Below are positions 1 to 7,746 of a stretch of DNA of 14,947 bases, in pieces; the first letter of the stretch is position 1; every line of letters begins with the position of its first letter. This DNA comes from Thermotoga sp. 4484_232. GTDB lineage: Bacteria > Thermotogota > Thermotogae > Thermotogales > Thermotogaceae. The notes under the pieces were generated by a model. The model saw only the letters and a program-made list of their open reading frames with translations, made no database searches and was not told the DNA's origin. Made by a program: the position numbers and the translations under genes. The stretch is from assembly GCA_002084985.1 (NCBI GenBank), contig MZGO01000071.1:1-14947 (forward strand), read 5' to 3'.

Positions 1-630
1 CAATCCCAGTTCATGAACGATGTATCTCATGAGCTGAAAACACCTCTGACTTCCATCCTTGGATATTCCGAACTCGCCTTGAGGTTCTCGGATAGGGAAG
101 AAATAGTGAAAGAATCCCTGGATTCCATCAGAGAAACTGCCGATAGAATGATGAAACTGATACAGAACATGCTGGATCTTTCAAAATCTCTGGAAAATTT
201 AGTGATGGAAAGAATCGACATGAGACATTTTTTGGAAAAGCAGATAGAGAACTTCTCGAAAGAATTTCCTGAATTCCAATTCGATCTTTCAGGAGATGGA
301 GTAGTTGTAGCGGACAGGAAAGCTCTCGCCATAGTCGTGAAAGCTCTTGTAGAGAATGCAATAAAATTTTCGGAGAACGAGAAGATCGTGATCTTGAGAT
401 GTGGGGATGGTTGGTTCTCTGTTGAAGATAGAGGAAAGGGTATTCCACGTGAGGAACTTGAAAGAATATTTGATAGATTCTATAAAGTTGATAGATCCAG
501 ATCAACGGGTGGATATGGTCTCGGTCTTTCAATTGTCAAGAAATACGTGGAAGCCATGGAAGGAAGAATAGAAGTGGAGAGTGAATCTGGAAGAGGGACG
601 AAGTTCACAGTCTTTTTAAGATCTTCCTGA
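1..630 (+). CDS. Sensor histidine kinase, C-terminal catalytic part (5' end outside window)
   Basis: The frame is open from base 1 and gives 209 visible residues, so the sensor and membrane parts lie to the left. The dimerisation/phosphoacceptor helix is at residues 5-67, with the H-box NDVSHELKTPLTS and the presumed phosphorylated histidine at visible residue 10. The HATPase_c domain follows: N-box VENAIKFSEN, D-box VEDRGKGIP, F-box RIFDRFYKVDRS and G-box GYGLGLSIVKKYVEAM. The order is that of a class I (PhoR/EnvZ-like) kinase, which autophosphorylates on histidine and passes the phosphate to a response regulator. The regulator is not in the window. All catalytic motifs look intact. The stop codon lies 26 bp inside the convergent gene on the other strand. 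The signal sensed cannot be told from this part. Confidence 0.93.
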   Translation, partial: QSQFMNDVSHELKTPLTSILGYSELALRFSDREEIVKESLDSIRETADRMMKLIQNMLDLSKSLENLVMERIDMRHFLEKQIENFSKEFPEFQFDLSGDGVVVADRKALAIVVKALVENAIKFSENEKIVILRCGDGWFSVEDRGKGIPREELERIFDRFYKVDRSRSTGGYGLGLSIVKKYVEAMEGRIEVESESGRGTKFTVFLRSS

Positions 631-1897
631 TTATGAAAGCCAGGGGTATTGATATACCTAAGGAAAGAGCCGTTCTGTATAGAGAAACGAAAATGGGTGC
701 TTTGATATGACAGAAAGTGTTGAACATGGAAACAAGGGCGATGGATCCAAAAGCTTCCACTATGAAAAACCATCTGTACTTTTCAAAGTGCTTGAGAGTT
801 AGGAAGAATGGAAAAGCCAATATTTCTTTAAAACGAGGCCTGATCCATAAAATGCTCTCCAAGAAATCTCTGAAATTTCTTTCAAAAGATGAAACCCAAC
901 CAAAATTACCAGATCTCAAGATGTAGTAGATTCCTACCGGTATGAGGATGAGGAGAAATGGCAGGAATTTTCTCCAGTTCTTTCTTTCCCTGTACAGACC
1001 TTTGAAGAAAATAAAAAGTGGGAGCAATACGAGAGACAGTTTAACCCCTCTGAATTCCGATATCTGATTCAGGTGGTAAAAATCACTCAGAGAGAGATTA
1101 ACGAGTAACGATAATGCTAAAAATCCCAAAATCGTTAACACTCTCTTTCTTTTTGCCAAATCATAGATCGCCAACGTGCCTAGAATTCCAAGATAAGATA
1201 CCATCAAGTTCTTATCAAAAAACAGAAATAACATTGACAGTATAGCAAGTACAGGATGGTATATGGCGATCAAAAAAACGAGGAGAATGAGCGGTACGAT
1301 CCTGGGGAATGAGGGTTCTTCCTCTGGGGGAGGGGGAAAACTCACCAGTTTCCCTGGGATGGCCTTTTCCAATCTTTTAACCAGATCTTCTTCATCTATA
1401 CCAGGAAGGGACCTTATCCATAAAACTTCGACACTCCTTTCAAGAACAGCTCTTCTGAACCTGTGGTATACGTTTTCCTGAGACAGATTGAGTTTCTCGA
1501 TCTCTGCCGGTTTTATGAAATGAACTCTGAAAAATTTTTGTTTCTTTCTGAACCTTGCAACTTCCCTTGAAAACCTCCAAGAAGGGTCGAACTCCAGGAT
1601 ACCTTGCCAGATATTCCTTCTGTCCAAAATCTTCGCTATTTCTTCTGGATCTTTATTCACAGGTTTTCCTTTAAGAAAAACCACAGATGCTCCCGTAAGT
1701 GATTTCATATTTGATGAAAGATCCCATAACTCCACGCCCAGTTCATCCAGATCTTCATCTCTTATGACCGAGAAATTCAATCCTTCAAGATCACATCTCC
1801 ATCTCAAGGGAAGAAAGGCGGATATCACGATAAAAGACAGGAGAAGAAAGATGTAAAACAATTTATCTTTCAACTTCGATCTCAAGATCAACCCCAT
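605..1897 (-). CDS. DUF5693 family multi-pass membrane protein
   Basis: This 430-residue protein has one N-terminal membrane segment (about 12-32), an extracytoplasmic region (about 33-185), a proline/glutamate-rich linker (about 187-198) and some seven further hydrophobic segments to the C-terminus. I recognise DUF5693 from memory by the ENVYHRFRRAVLERSVEVLW stretch (141-160), the YILRSGN...E motif (325-339), WIRPRFKEIL (351-360) and FNTFCHIKAP (392-401). The biochemical role is unknown. In other bacteria members often lie near the polysaccharide pyruvyl transferase gene csaB, which suggests a role in the cell envelope; no csaB is visible here. The ATG at 1897 has its AGGTGG only 2 nt upstream, so TTG at 1891 may be the true start. 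It overlaps the preceding exported-protein gene and is last in the leftward gene row. Confidence 0.8.
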   Translation of the reverse strand: MGLILRSKLKDKLFYIFLLLSFIVISAFLPLRWRCDLEGLNFSVIRDEDLDELGVELWDLSSNMKSLTGASVVFLKGKPVNKDPEEIAKILDRRNIWQGILEFDPSWRFSREVARFRKKQKFFRVHFIKPAEIEKLNLSQENVYHRFRRAVLERSVEVLWIRSLPGIDEEDLVKRLEKAIPGKLVSFPPPPEEEPSFPRIVPLILLVFLIAIYHPVLAILSMLFLFFDKNLMVSYLGILGTLAIYDLAKRKRVLTILGFLALSLLVNLSLSDFYHLNQISEFRGVKLSLVLLPLFIFFKGLYRERKNWRKFLPFLLILIPVGIYYILRSGNFGWVSSFERNFRDFLESILWIRPRFKEILAFPFFLTLKHFEKYRWFFIVEAFGSIALVSMFNTFCHIKAPIFVSLYRTALSLGISIPLAFIIRKILKRL

Positions 1898-3156
1898 CCA
1901 CCTGCCCTTTCAAGCACTGCGAAGACCAGCCGTAAAGAATGTGCCCTGAACTGCGAAGACCAGCCGTAAAGAATGTGCCCTGAAAGAGTTATACCACAGA
2001 TCTTTATCTTCTCTTCTTTCCCTAAATACATGACTTTCGGTTTCTTTCCCATCTTAGTCACATAAGGGTTCTTTACAAGGAATATTTTCTCTGATGAGTT
2101 CCCATATGTATCGACAGCTTTGACATAAATTCCCAGAGGTATGGATCCTCTTATAGGTTTTCCATCGCACACGATCGTTAAGTCCACCGCCGTCATATCA
2201 TGTACCGTTATTTTACCATCCATCAGTTCCAGCTCCGGAGGGGTTCTGTCAACCACCCTTACAACCATGTGGATCATACTGTCATCTTTAAAACCAAAGA
2301 GATTCATAATGCCAGGCACTCTGGGTACCAGTTCGTGATTCTCCATCCTTTCTAAACTGCTAAACCACGTCATTTCAGGCAATATGAGTTTTTTTCCCAA
2401 CTCCCAGATCAGTTCGTAATGCTCCCTTCTAAACTTTAAAGGCTCCACATAAACGGTTTGAGAAGATGCCAGTCCAAGCTCATTTTTGACGCTTATTTTG
2501 AGAGTACCACTCTTTTCTAAAACTACAGGAATATTCTTTCCTTTTCTGCCATCGAATTCCCACAAGATGTTGTACCTGTAGCTATCTCCCACTTTAACGA
2601 AGACCACCGTACCGAAATCTGGAAAAGTAACAGGATAGACGTCCAAGACGGGCTTTTGAGGTTTAGCATTTATGTCACCATACACAATCCATTCCTTCGG
2701 CATTTCAAACTTTTTGAAGAAATAGGATAAAAATTCCACGAATTTATTCCTGTTAACAGGTTCCTTCACATGGATTTTTTCGATCGAATATATCTCTATG
2801 GGGAATCTGTCGATTCGAACGCCTTTGAAAATACCTTCTTCAAAATCTTTCACTAATTTTTCGAAGAATTCTCTTGGAACCCTTATATCTCCCTCCAAAA
2901 CCCCTATTGTTCTTCCATTTTCGAGAACGATGAGTTTCTCTTCTGGAAGTTTTATGGAAACTTTACCTTTAATATCAGGGGGCTCATACACATAGGCAAC
3001 TCCAGAGAAAAAAGATAAGTCTTCTTCGACTTCAACATGTGAGAATACATTTTCAAATGGTACGAAGCATGTACCGTTGTATGTGTTCACGACCAGTATG
3101 TACGAGAAACATGAGAAACTGGCTATGAGTGAAAAAAATATGAAGAGCGATTTCAT
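1888..3156 (-). CDS. Exported protein of unknown function with Ig-like C-terminal region
   Basis: The 422-residue protein has a signal peptide (a lysine, then a hydrophobic core to about residue 20), and the rest is soluble, beta-rich and without further membrane segments. Near the C-terminal third, DRTPPELEL followed by VKAVDTYGNSSEKIF resembles bacterial Ig-like repeats of surface proteins. I do not recognise a family for the N-terminal part. The start is ATG at 3156, with GGAGAG just upstream and only 2 bp after the rluA-type stop. A 34-bp tandem duplication at 1917-1984 changes the frame near the 3' end. With two copies the protein ends in about 20 extra residues and stops 10 bp into the DUF5693 gene. 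With one copy it would end CLKGQVDGVDLEIEVER and overlap by 35 bp. It probably works with the DUF5693 protein outside the membrane (inference from gene order). Confidence 0.75.
   Translation of the reverse strand: MKSLFIFFSLIASFSCFSYILVVNTYNGTCFVPFENVFSHVEVEEDLSFFSGVAYVYEPPDIKGKVSIKLPEEKLIVLENGRTIGVLEGDIRVPREFFEKLVKDFEEGIFKGVRIDRFPIEIYSIEKIHVKEPVNRNKFVEFLSYFFKKFEMPKEWIVYGDINAKPQKPVLDVYPVTFPDFGTVVFVKVGDSYRYNILWEFDGRKGKNIPVVLEKSGTLKISVKNELGLASSQTVYVEPLKFRREHYELIWELGKKLILPEMTWFSSLERMENHELVPRVPGIMNLFGFKDDSMIHMVVRVVDRTPPELELMDGKITVHDMTAVDLTIVCDGKPIRGSIPLGIYVKAVDTYGNSSEKIFLVKNPYVTKMGKKPKVMYLGKEEKIKICGITLSGHILYGWSSQFRAHSLRLVFAVLERAGGWG
1917..1984. repeat. 34-bp perfect tandem duplication in the exported-protein gene
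   Basis: Two identical 34-bp copies lie at 1917-1950 and 1951-1984, starting CTGCGAAGACC. Because 34 is not a multiple of three, the second copy shifts the reading frame and replaces the C-terminal end of the protein. Perfect identity means it is recent or an assembly error. Confidence 0.95.
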
Positions 3157-3158
3157 CT

Positions 3159-4046
3159 CTATCTCTCCTTCTCAAGGAGAGAGAGAACTTTTGAAAGATC
3201 TTCGGGGAGAGGACTTTCAAACCTGACTTTTTCCATCTTCCAGGGGTCAAAAAATGAAATTTCCTTACAGTGAAGAAAGAACCTTTTTAAACCATACTTC
3301 CTTTTGAATTGCCTGTTGAATTCTTTATCCCCATAGAGCTCGTCTCCTACTATCGGATGGTTTATGGAAGACATATGCCTTCTTATCTGGTGCTTCCTAC
3401 CAGTATATGGGATGACTTTTAAAAGCGAGACATCATCGTAATTCTTTAAAACGATGTATTCAGTCGATGCATCCTGGCTTTCTATAGGCTCACTTACGAT
3501 TCCGCTTTTTTCCACGATCCCTTTTACCAGGCAAATGTAGATCTTCCTCACTTTTCTATCTCTAAACAGTTCTCCCAAAATTCTTGCTGATTCCACATCT
3601 TTTGCCACAATCAGAACACCCGATGTCTGCTTATCCAACCTGTGAACGAGATGAGGCGTGAAACCTTTTTCCCTCCCGTAATACATCAATCCTTCTATCA
3701 ACGTCGCCACATGTATTCCTTTCCCTGGATGGAGGGCTATACTTGGCGGTTTGTTCAAGACGAGGTACCTGTCATCTTCGAAGATAATATCGAACTCCAT
3801 AGGCTGGGGTTCAAGGGAGTCTTTTTCAATACGCTTGAATCTTTCAAGATTCACGTATCTTATCTCGACAACATCTCCAACTTCCAATTCGAAGGAGGGA
3901 TCCCTTGCTCTCCTGCCGTTGACATAAACTTTTCCCTTTCTCAAGAACTTGTAAATAACTGACAAAGGGACATCAGGTAGTTTCTTCCTCAAAAATCTGT
4001 CGAGTCTCCTATAGTAACTCTGCTTCTCCACCTTCTCTTTAAACAT
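3159..4046 (-). CDS. RluA-family 23S rRNA pseudouridine synthase (RluC/RluD-like)
   Basis: This cytoplasmic RNA-modifying enzyme converts uridine to pseudouridine in rRNA; the target site cannot be assigned from sequence alone. An N-terminal S4 RNA-binding domain (about residues 12-65, with LSVIYKFLRKGKVYVNGRR) precedes the catalytic domain. The active-site motif HRLDKQTSGVLIVAK holds the catalytic Asp at about residue 138. YTGRKHQIRRHM and HPIVGDELYG, typical of RluA enzymes, follow. The length is normal. I prefer ATG 4046 over the in-frame TTG at 4058; AAGGAG lies 3 nt before this ATG, so initiation is not certain. It follows the panD stop by 8 bp and precedes the exported-protein gene by 2 bp, so it is cotranscribed. 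No lesion is seen. Confidence 0.92.
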   Translation of the reverse strand: MFKEKVEKQSYYRRLDRFLRKKLPDVPLSVIYKFLRKGKVYVNGRRARDPSFELEVGDVVEIRYVNLERFKRIEKDSLEPQPMEFDIIFEDDRYLVLNKPPSIALHPGKGIHVATLIEGLMYYGREKGFTPHLVHRLDKQTSGVLIVAKDVESARILGELFRDRKVRKIYICLVKGIVEKSGIVSEPIESQDASTEYIVLKNYDDVSLLKVIPYTGRKHQIRRHMSSINHPIVGDELYGDKEFNRQFKRKYGLKRFFLHCKEISFFDPWKMEKVRFESPLPEDLSKVLSLLEKER

Positions 4047-4054
4047 ACACTCCT

Positions 4055-4426
4055 TCAATCCCTCACTTCCACGATATCATTCTTTTCGTTGAGAATCACC
4101 ACGACAGGCTTCACTTGCTCTTCTGGTGAAGCTATGGCAAAGGACATTATTATGATTCTATCACCTATCTCTGCTCTTCTTGCCGCTGCCCCATTTAGAA
4201 CTCTGCTCTTCTTGCCGCTGCCCCATTTAGAACAATCTTCCTGCTACCTTTCTCTCCTCTTATAACATACGTCAGGAACCTTTCACCGTTGTTCACATTC
4301 GCAACCAGAACCATCTCACCTTCTTTTACGTTCGAGAGCATCTATTTCGATACTCCCAGTATAGTTTAGGTTCTTGTCTGTAACAACCGCCATGTGTATC
4401 TTCGATTTCAGATATATTCCAAACAC
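4055..4426 (-). pseudogene. panD: Aspartate 1-decarboxylase gene, disrupted by two indels
   Basis: PanD makes beta-alanine from aspartate for pantothenate/CoA and uses a pyruvoyl cofactor formed by self-cleavage. The N-terminal frame starts at GTG 4426, 8 nt after GGAGG. It shows Lys9, His11, Tyr22 and the Gly24-Ser25 cleavage site (NYTGSIEID). After codon 30 the frame is lost. The match resumes in another frame from 4341 with [21 protein letters not shown] and continues to [11 protein letters not shown] 32-bp tandem duplication then brings a stop codon. After it, EIGDRIIIMSF to the end is back in the first frame. Compared with E. coli PanD, about 4-5 codons are missing at the first break. 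The two indels together restore frame, but the middle in frame one has an early stop, so no normal PanD is made from this sequence. All parts are otherwise well conserved. Confidence 0.88.
4169..4232. repeat. 32-bp perfect tandem duplication inside panD
   Basis: Two identical 32-bp copies lie at 4169-4200 and 4201-4232, starting CTCTGCTCTTCTTGCC. They cover the codons for the conserved NGAAARR motif of PanD. The repeat shifts the frame and creates a TAA right after the first reading of the motif. Confidence 0.95.
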
Positions 4427-4456
4427 AGAAATCCCCTCCTGGTAGTATATTCTACC

Positions 4457-4810
4457 TCATCTTCTGAATATGTATCCAAAGAACGAAGCGATGTAGGAAG
4501 ATGAAAGGACAAGGAATATGGAAAGAGCAATTGCTTTCAAAGAAAACAGTTCCATCAGACGACTGAAGATCTCCTCGTTTGAGAATAACACTTTTATCAT
4601 AAGATAGAAACAAACACTGGCGATAAGGAACGCTATGGTAAGGGTTATGAGGGATTTTGCAAAGGATCCGAACCTATACCCGATTATGAAGAAAATCACA
4701 AGGGAACCAACCCATACAACGAGTGTGGGAAGAGGTGAAAAAGGGCCAAGGATTAACTCGCTCAGGTTGAAAAGAAATGCAAATGAGGATATCAAAAAAT
4801 CCGTCACCAC
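4457..4810 (-). CDS. Small integral membrane protein, four predicted helices, unknown function
   Basis: The 117-residue protein is almost wholly hydrophobic. Segments at about 5-25, 28-47, 50-75 and 90-112 suggest four membrane helices, with a short charged loop around residues 76-88 (FSNEEIFSRLME). The C-terminus is basic (GYIFRR), which suggests a cytoplasmic end. The start is GTG 4810, chosen because GAGGTGA lies 6 nt upstream; the nearby ATG codons are out of frame. The gene begins 11 bp after the stop of the preceding single-pass protein and ends 30 bp before panD, so it is part of the same transcript. I do not recognise a family. The pair may form a small membrane complex (inference from position only). 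Confidence 0.65.
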   Translation of the reverse strand: MVTDFLISSFAFLFNLSELILGPFSPLPTLVVWVGSLVIFFIIGYRFGSFAKSLITLTIAFLIASVCFYLMIKVLFSNEEIFSRLMELFSLKAIALSIFLVLSSSYIASFFGYIFRR

Positions 4811-4821
4811 ATTGCATCACC

Positions 4822-5226
4822 TCAGAATCTTAAAGTCATGAACTTTTCGATCCACCAGTATTTCACCTTCACATTCACGAATCCAGAAATTTTCCAATTT
4901 TGCATGTGTTTTCTGACAGGAAAGGAAACCTTTAATCTCCTCACTTCTGAATTCACCGACTGTGAAAAAACCTGTATCATATCATCTTTTTCATCGATTA
5001 TTCCCAATTGATACTCCATAACGAACACTTTCAAACCTTCAGGAACGAGTAGATTTATCTCACCTTCATACATTCCATCATTTACAGCGATGTTCACGTC
5101 CGCCGTCAACTGGTTAACCTTCCTTGTGTAGGATACGCTGAGAAGAATCCCCACAACGAAATTCACACAGAGGAGGGAAAAAATTACGAGGAGAGTGATA
5201 AAACTCATTGAAGGGTGCGATTTCAT
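4822..5226 (-). CDS. Membrane-anchored extracytoplasmic protein, unknown function
   Basis: The 134-residue protein has a single N-terminal hydrophobic segment (about 8-31) with few positive charges before it. It acts as an uncleaved anchor or signal peptide. The remaining 100 residues look soluble and beta-rich and would lie outside the cytoplasmic membrane. The start is ATG 5226 with AAGGAG 5 nt upstream. It lies 27 bp after the sugar-epimerase gene and 11 bp before the four-helix protein gene. No family is recognised and there is no enzyme motif. Confidence 0.65.
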   Translation of the reverse strand: MKSHPSMSFITLLVIFSLLCVNFVVGILLSVSYTRKVNQLTADVNIAVNDGMYEGEINLLVPEGLKVFVMEYQLGIIDEKDDMIQVFSQSVNSEVRRLKVSFPVRKHMQNWKISGFVNVKVKYWWIEKFMTLRF

Positions 5227-5253
5227 GACATCTCCTTCTTTCCGGACGAAGGA

Positions 5254-6126
5254 TTATCTTTCAAAACCCTCCCTCAATATTTTCAAGCTGCTTCTGTATT
5301 CATCTATGAACCTATCCATACTGTTGATTTCCAGTATCACGACTCCTTCAAAACCGTTCTTTTTGAATATGTTTATAACATCTTCGTAGGGAATGATACC
5401 CATACCGAGCGGCAGGTGAATGTCTCCCAAACCGTATACGAATCTAAAATGATATGTTTCTGGGATCTCCTTATAAGTTAGCGCATACTCTCCAAGGTTA
5501 TCACTCACATGAAGCTCTACAATCTTCGGGAGGGCCAGTTCTATTTGTTTTATAAAATCCAAACCGTAGTAGTTGGTTATCGTGAAGAGATGAGCTATAT
5601 CCAAAGTGATACCAACGTTTGGATGATCCACACTCTCAACTACTTCAAGAACTTCCTCCATAGTTTGAATCGTGTTTTCAACACCTATCACGAGGTTGTA
5701 ATCCTGAGCCAGGTCTCCTAGAATCCTCAAAGATTCTATCTCCGCTCTCACCTGATCTTTAGCTGCAAGATCCAGATTATGATCTATCTCCCCACAGTGG
5801 TACACAACGACCTCTGCTTTTATCTCTTTTGCAAATTGAAGGGTTGACTTCATGACTTCCATATGAAGAGGGTTGAATCTGTTCTTGAGGTTCGTTATAT
5901 CAGGTGCATGAACCGTGTACTTAAAATTCCATTTCTCAAGGACCCCTTTGACTCTATCCAATCTGTTTTTCAATATCTTCCCTTTCAGTATGACGTCTAA
6001 ACCTGCTGGGGGTATTTCAACGTAATCCACATCCAGCTTTTTGAAAAATTCAAGCTCTCTTTCAAGTTTACTAAGAACTCCTCCTATTCTTCCCGTATCT
6101 ACGTTAACGCCTATGCCTTTAACCAT
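5254..6126 (-). CDS. Sugar isomerase/epimerase, xylose isomerase-like TIM barrel (AP_endonuc_2 family)
   Basis: The protein of about 290 residues has the TIM-barrel pattern of the sugar phosphate isomerase/epimerase superfamily. Likely metal ligands and active-site residues, numbered from ATG 6126, are His110 (VYHCGE), Glu150 (IGVENT), Asp176 and His179 (ITLDIAH), His206 and Asp209 (VELHVSDN), Asp235/His237 (GLGDIH) and Glu266 (VILEIN). The family interconverts keto- and aldo-sugars or epimerises at C3, or uses inosose derivatives, so the substrate is open. Position directly after the sugar ABC genes suggests it processes the imported compound. Its sequence differs from the Thermotoga 5-keto-gluconate epimerase IolO as I remember it. 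I chose ATG 6126 over GTG 6135 because GAGG of the ribosome binding site lies 9 nt before the ATG but touches the GTG. No lesion is visible. Confidence 0.85.
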   Translation of the reverse strand: MVKGIGVNVDTGRIGGVLSKLERELEFFKKLDVDYVEIPPAGLDVILKGKILKNRLDRVKGVLEKWNFKYTVHAPDITNLKNRFNPLHMEVMKSTLQFAKEIKAEVVVYHCGEIDHNLDLAAKDQVRAEIESLRILGDLAQDYNLVIGVENTIQTMEEVLEVVESVDHPNVGITLDIAHLFTITNYYGLDFIKQIELALPKIVELHVSDNLGEYALTYKEIPETYHFRFVYGLGDIHLPLGMGIIPYEDVINIFKKNGFEGVVILEINSMDRFIDEYRSSLKILREGFER

Positions 6127-6137
6127 ATCATTCACCC

Positions 6138-7063
6138 TCAGAGAACAGCTTCCTCTGTGTCAGGATCAAACAGATGAATCTTGTCTTCGTTTAGGAACAA
6201 ACTCACCTCTGTCCCTTCTCTGGGTACATCACCAGGCTCTGCGAATATCTTCACGAGTTCCCGCGTTTTATCCGTCATCACGTTTACTATAATATCCCTG
6301 CCTAAAGGCTCTAGAACGTACACGACACCCTGTATAGCCCCTTCTTCTTTCCCTTCTTTTATAACAACATCTTCTGGCCGGAAACCAAGAACGTACTTTT
6401 TGTTTTCATCCACTTTCATCTCTCTTGGAAGCTTTATTCTTGCTGTATCTCTTACAGCGTATTTCTTTCCCTCTATTGCGAAATCTTTCAAGAAGTTCAT
6501 TGGAGGATTACCGATGAAAGCAGCGACGAACATGTTCCTTGGGTTGCTATAAATCTCATCTGGCGTTCCATATTGTATCAGCTTTCCCTGGTTGAAAACT
6601 GCAATTCTGGACGCCATGGTCATCGCTTCTGCTTGATCGTGCGTGACATATACGGATGTTATACCCAGATCTTCCTGAAGTTTCTTTATCTCCGCTCTCA
6701 TCATCATCCTGAGCTTCGCATCCAGATTCGAGAGCGGTTCGTCAAAAAGCAATACCTTAGGTTCTTTGACAAGGGCCCTTGCAAGAGCAACCCTCTGTTG
6801 CTGCCCTCCAGATATCTGAGAGGGTTTTCTATCAAGCAAGGAATCTATCATCAGCTTTTTTGCGATTTGAACCACTTTCTTGGTGATTTCTTCTTTCGGT
6901 AATTTCTTCGCCTTCAACGGGAAAGCTATATTTTCAAACACGTTCATATGGGGGTAAAGTGCATAATTTTGAAAGACCATTCCAATCTCCCTGTACTTTG
7001 GAGGGACATCGTTCATTAATATATCATCTATTTTTTCAAGTTCACAACCCTTATTTCAGGCAT
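6138..7063 (-). pseudogene. MalK-type sugar ABC transporter ATPase, Walker A region deleted
   Basis: The original start is ATG 7063, overlapping the permease stop (TGATG). It reads MPEIRVVNLKK and then meets TAG at 7030-7028. From 7028 on, in another frame, DDILMNDVPPKYREIGMVFQ follows and the rest is complete: Q-loop FQNYALYPHM, signature QISGGQQQRVALARAL, Walker B VLLFDEPLSNLD, H-loop THDQAEAM and a C-terminal TOBE/regulatory domain of the MalK group. About 50 residues between the first strand and the NDVPP region are missing. These normally hold the A-loop and Walker A (GxSGCGKT). A shorter product could start at ATG 7016, but it would lack the nucleotide-binding P-loop and could not power transport. 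The energy supply of the CUT1 transporter is therefore broken in this sequence. Confidence 0.87.
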
Positions 7064-7745
7064 CAGCCCTTCACCCCTCCGATGGTAAGCTTGATCATGT
7101 ATTTGCTGACCAGGAAGTAAAGAATCAACGTTGGGATAACGTAGAAAAGTCCAATTGCAGTTACCAATCCATAATCCACGAACCTGAAATCTCCGATGAT
7201 AGATTTCACGTACTTTGAGAGTGTCCATGTTTCCTGGGTGAATATGAATGTGTTCACGAAGATGAATTCGGACCAACCTGAAAGGAATCCGAAGACGGCT
7301 GTAACAGCTATCCCTGGTTTGACAAGCGGTAGAATTACCTTCCACCAAACTCTCATTCTCCCATATCCATCAATGAGGCCTGCCCATTCCAATTCCCAGG
7401 GAACACCATCCCTCTGAAATTGTATCGTGAAAGAGCGTATCCTCCCATGCTGGTGGCCAGGATCTCGATTCCCATAACACTGAGCGCGACCCATAGCGTG
7501 TTAAGAGTTGCCCTCCATATATTCGGATACCCTTCCATCGTTTCCCACAGAAATCTCCAATTTTTGAGCGTAAATTGAGTTGGTATGAAACCCCGCACCA
7601 CATCCACACTGAAGGATCTTATTATGAGCCACAGGTATCCTAGGATTATGGGAAGTGTCACTACTATCAAAATTATGAAGATGACTGTGTTCAAGATTTT
7701 TTCACTGTTTTTCTGGAAGAACGTTAGTTTGAATTCCCTCTCCAT
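7063..7745 (-). pseudogene. CUT1 sugar ABC permease (MalG-type), internal deletion with frameshift
   Basis: The first 115 codons from ATG 7745 are a normal MalG-like start: a hydrophobic helix (about 18-45), then TLKNWRFLWE and a helix ending SMGGYALSRYNFRGMVF. Near 7400 the frame changes. VPWELEWAGLIDGYGRMRVW follows, that is, the conserved EAA-like coupling loop, and continues to the C-terminal KLTIGGVKG. The two parts add up to about 228 residues against the usual 275-280, so about 50 residues (one to two membrane helices) are missing. The junction string GTTCCCTGGG can be read in both frames (VFPG and VPWE), which fits a deletion between short direct repeats. ATG 7745 lies 1 nt after the permease-1 stop. 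The gene is not functional as written. Confidence 0.87.
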
Positions 7746-7746
7746 T

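Noticed and set aside
645..658. Small stem GGTAT-TGAT-ATACC as a terminator after the histidine kinase gene
   Set aside because: Only five mostly AT pairs, no T-run, and it lies in the coding part of the DUF5693 gene.
1917..1984. Repeat units of 34 bp (and 32 bp at 4169-4232) as a CRISPR-like array
   Set aside because: The copies are directly tandem without spacers, only two units each, and lie inside coding genes; no cas gene is near.
4441..4456. GGTAG...CTACC inverted repeat before panD as an operator
   Set aside because: Five-base arms with a 6-nt spacer are too weak to support a site by themselves.
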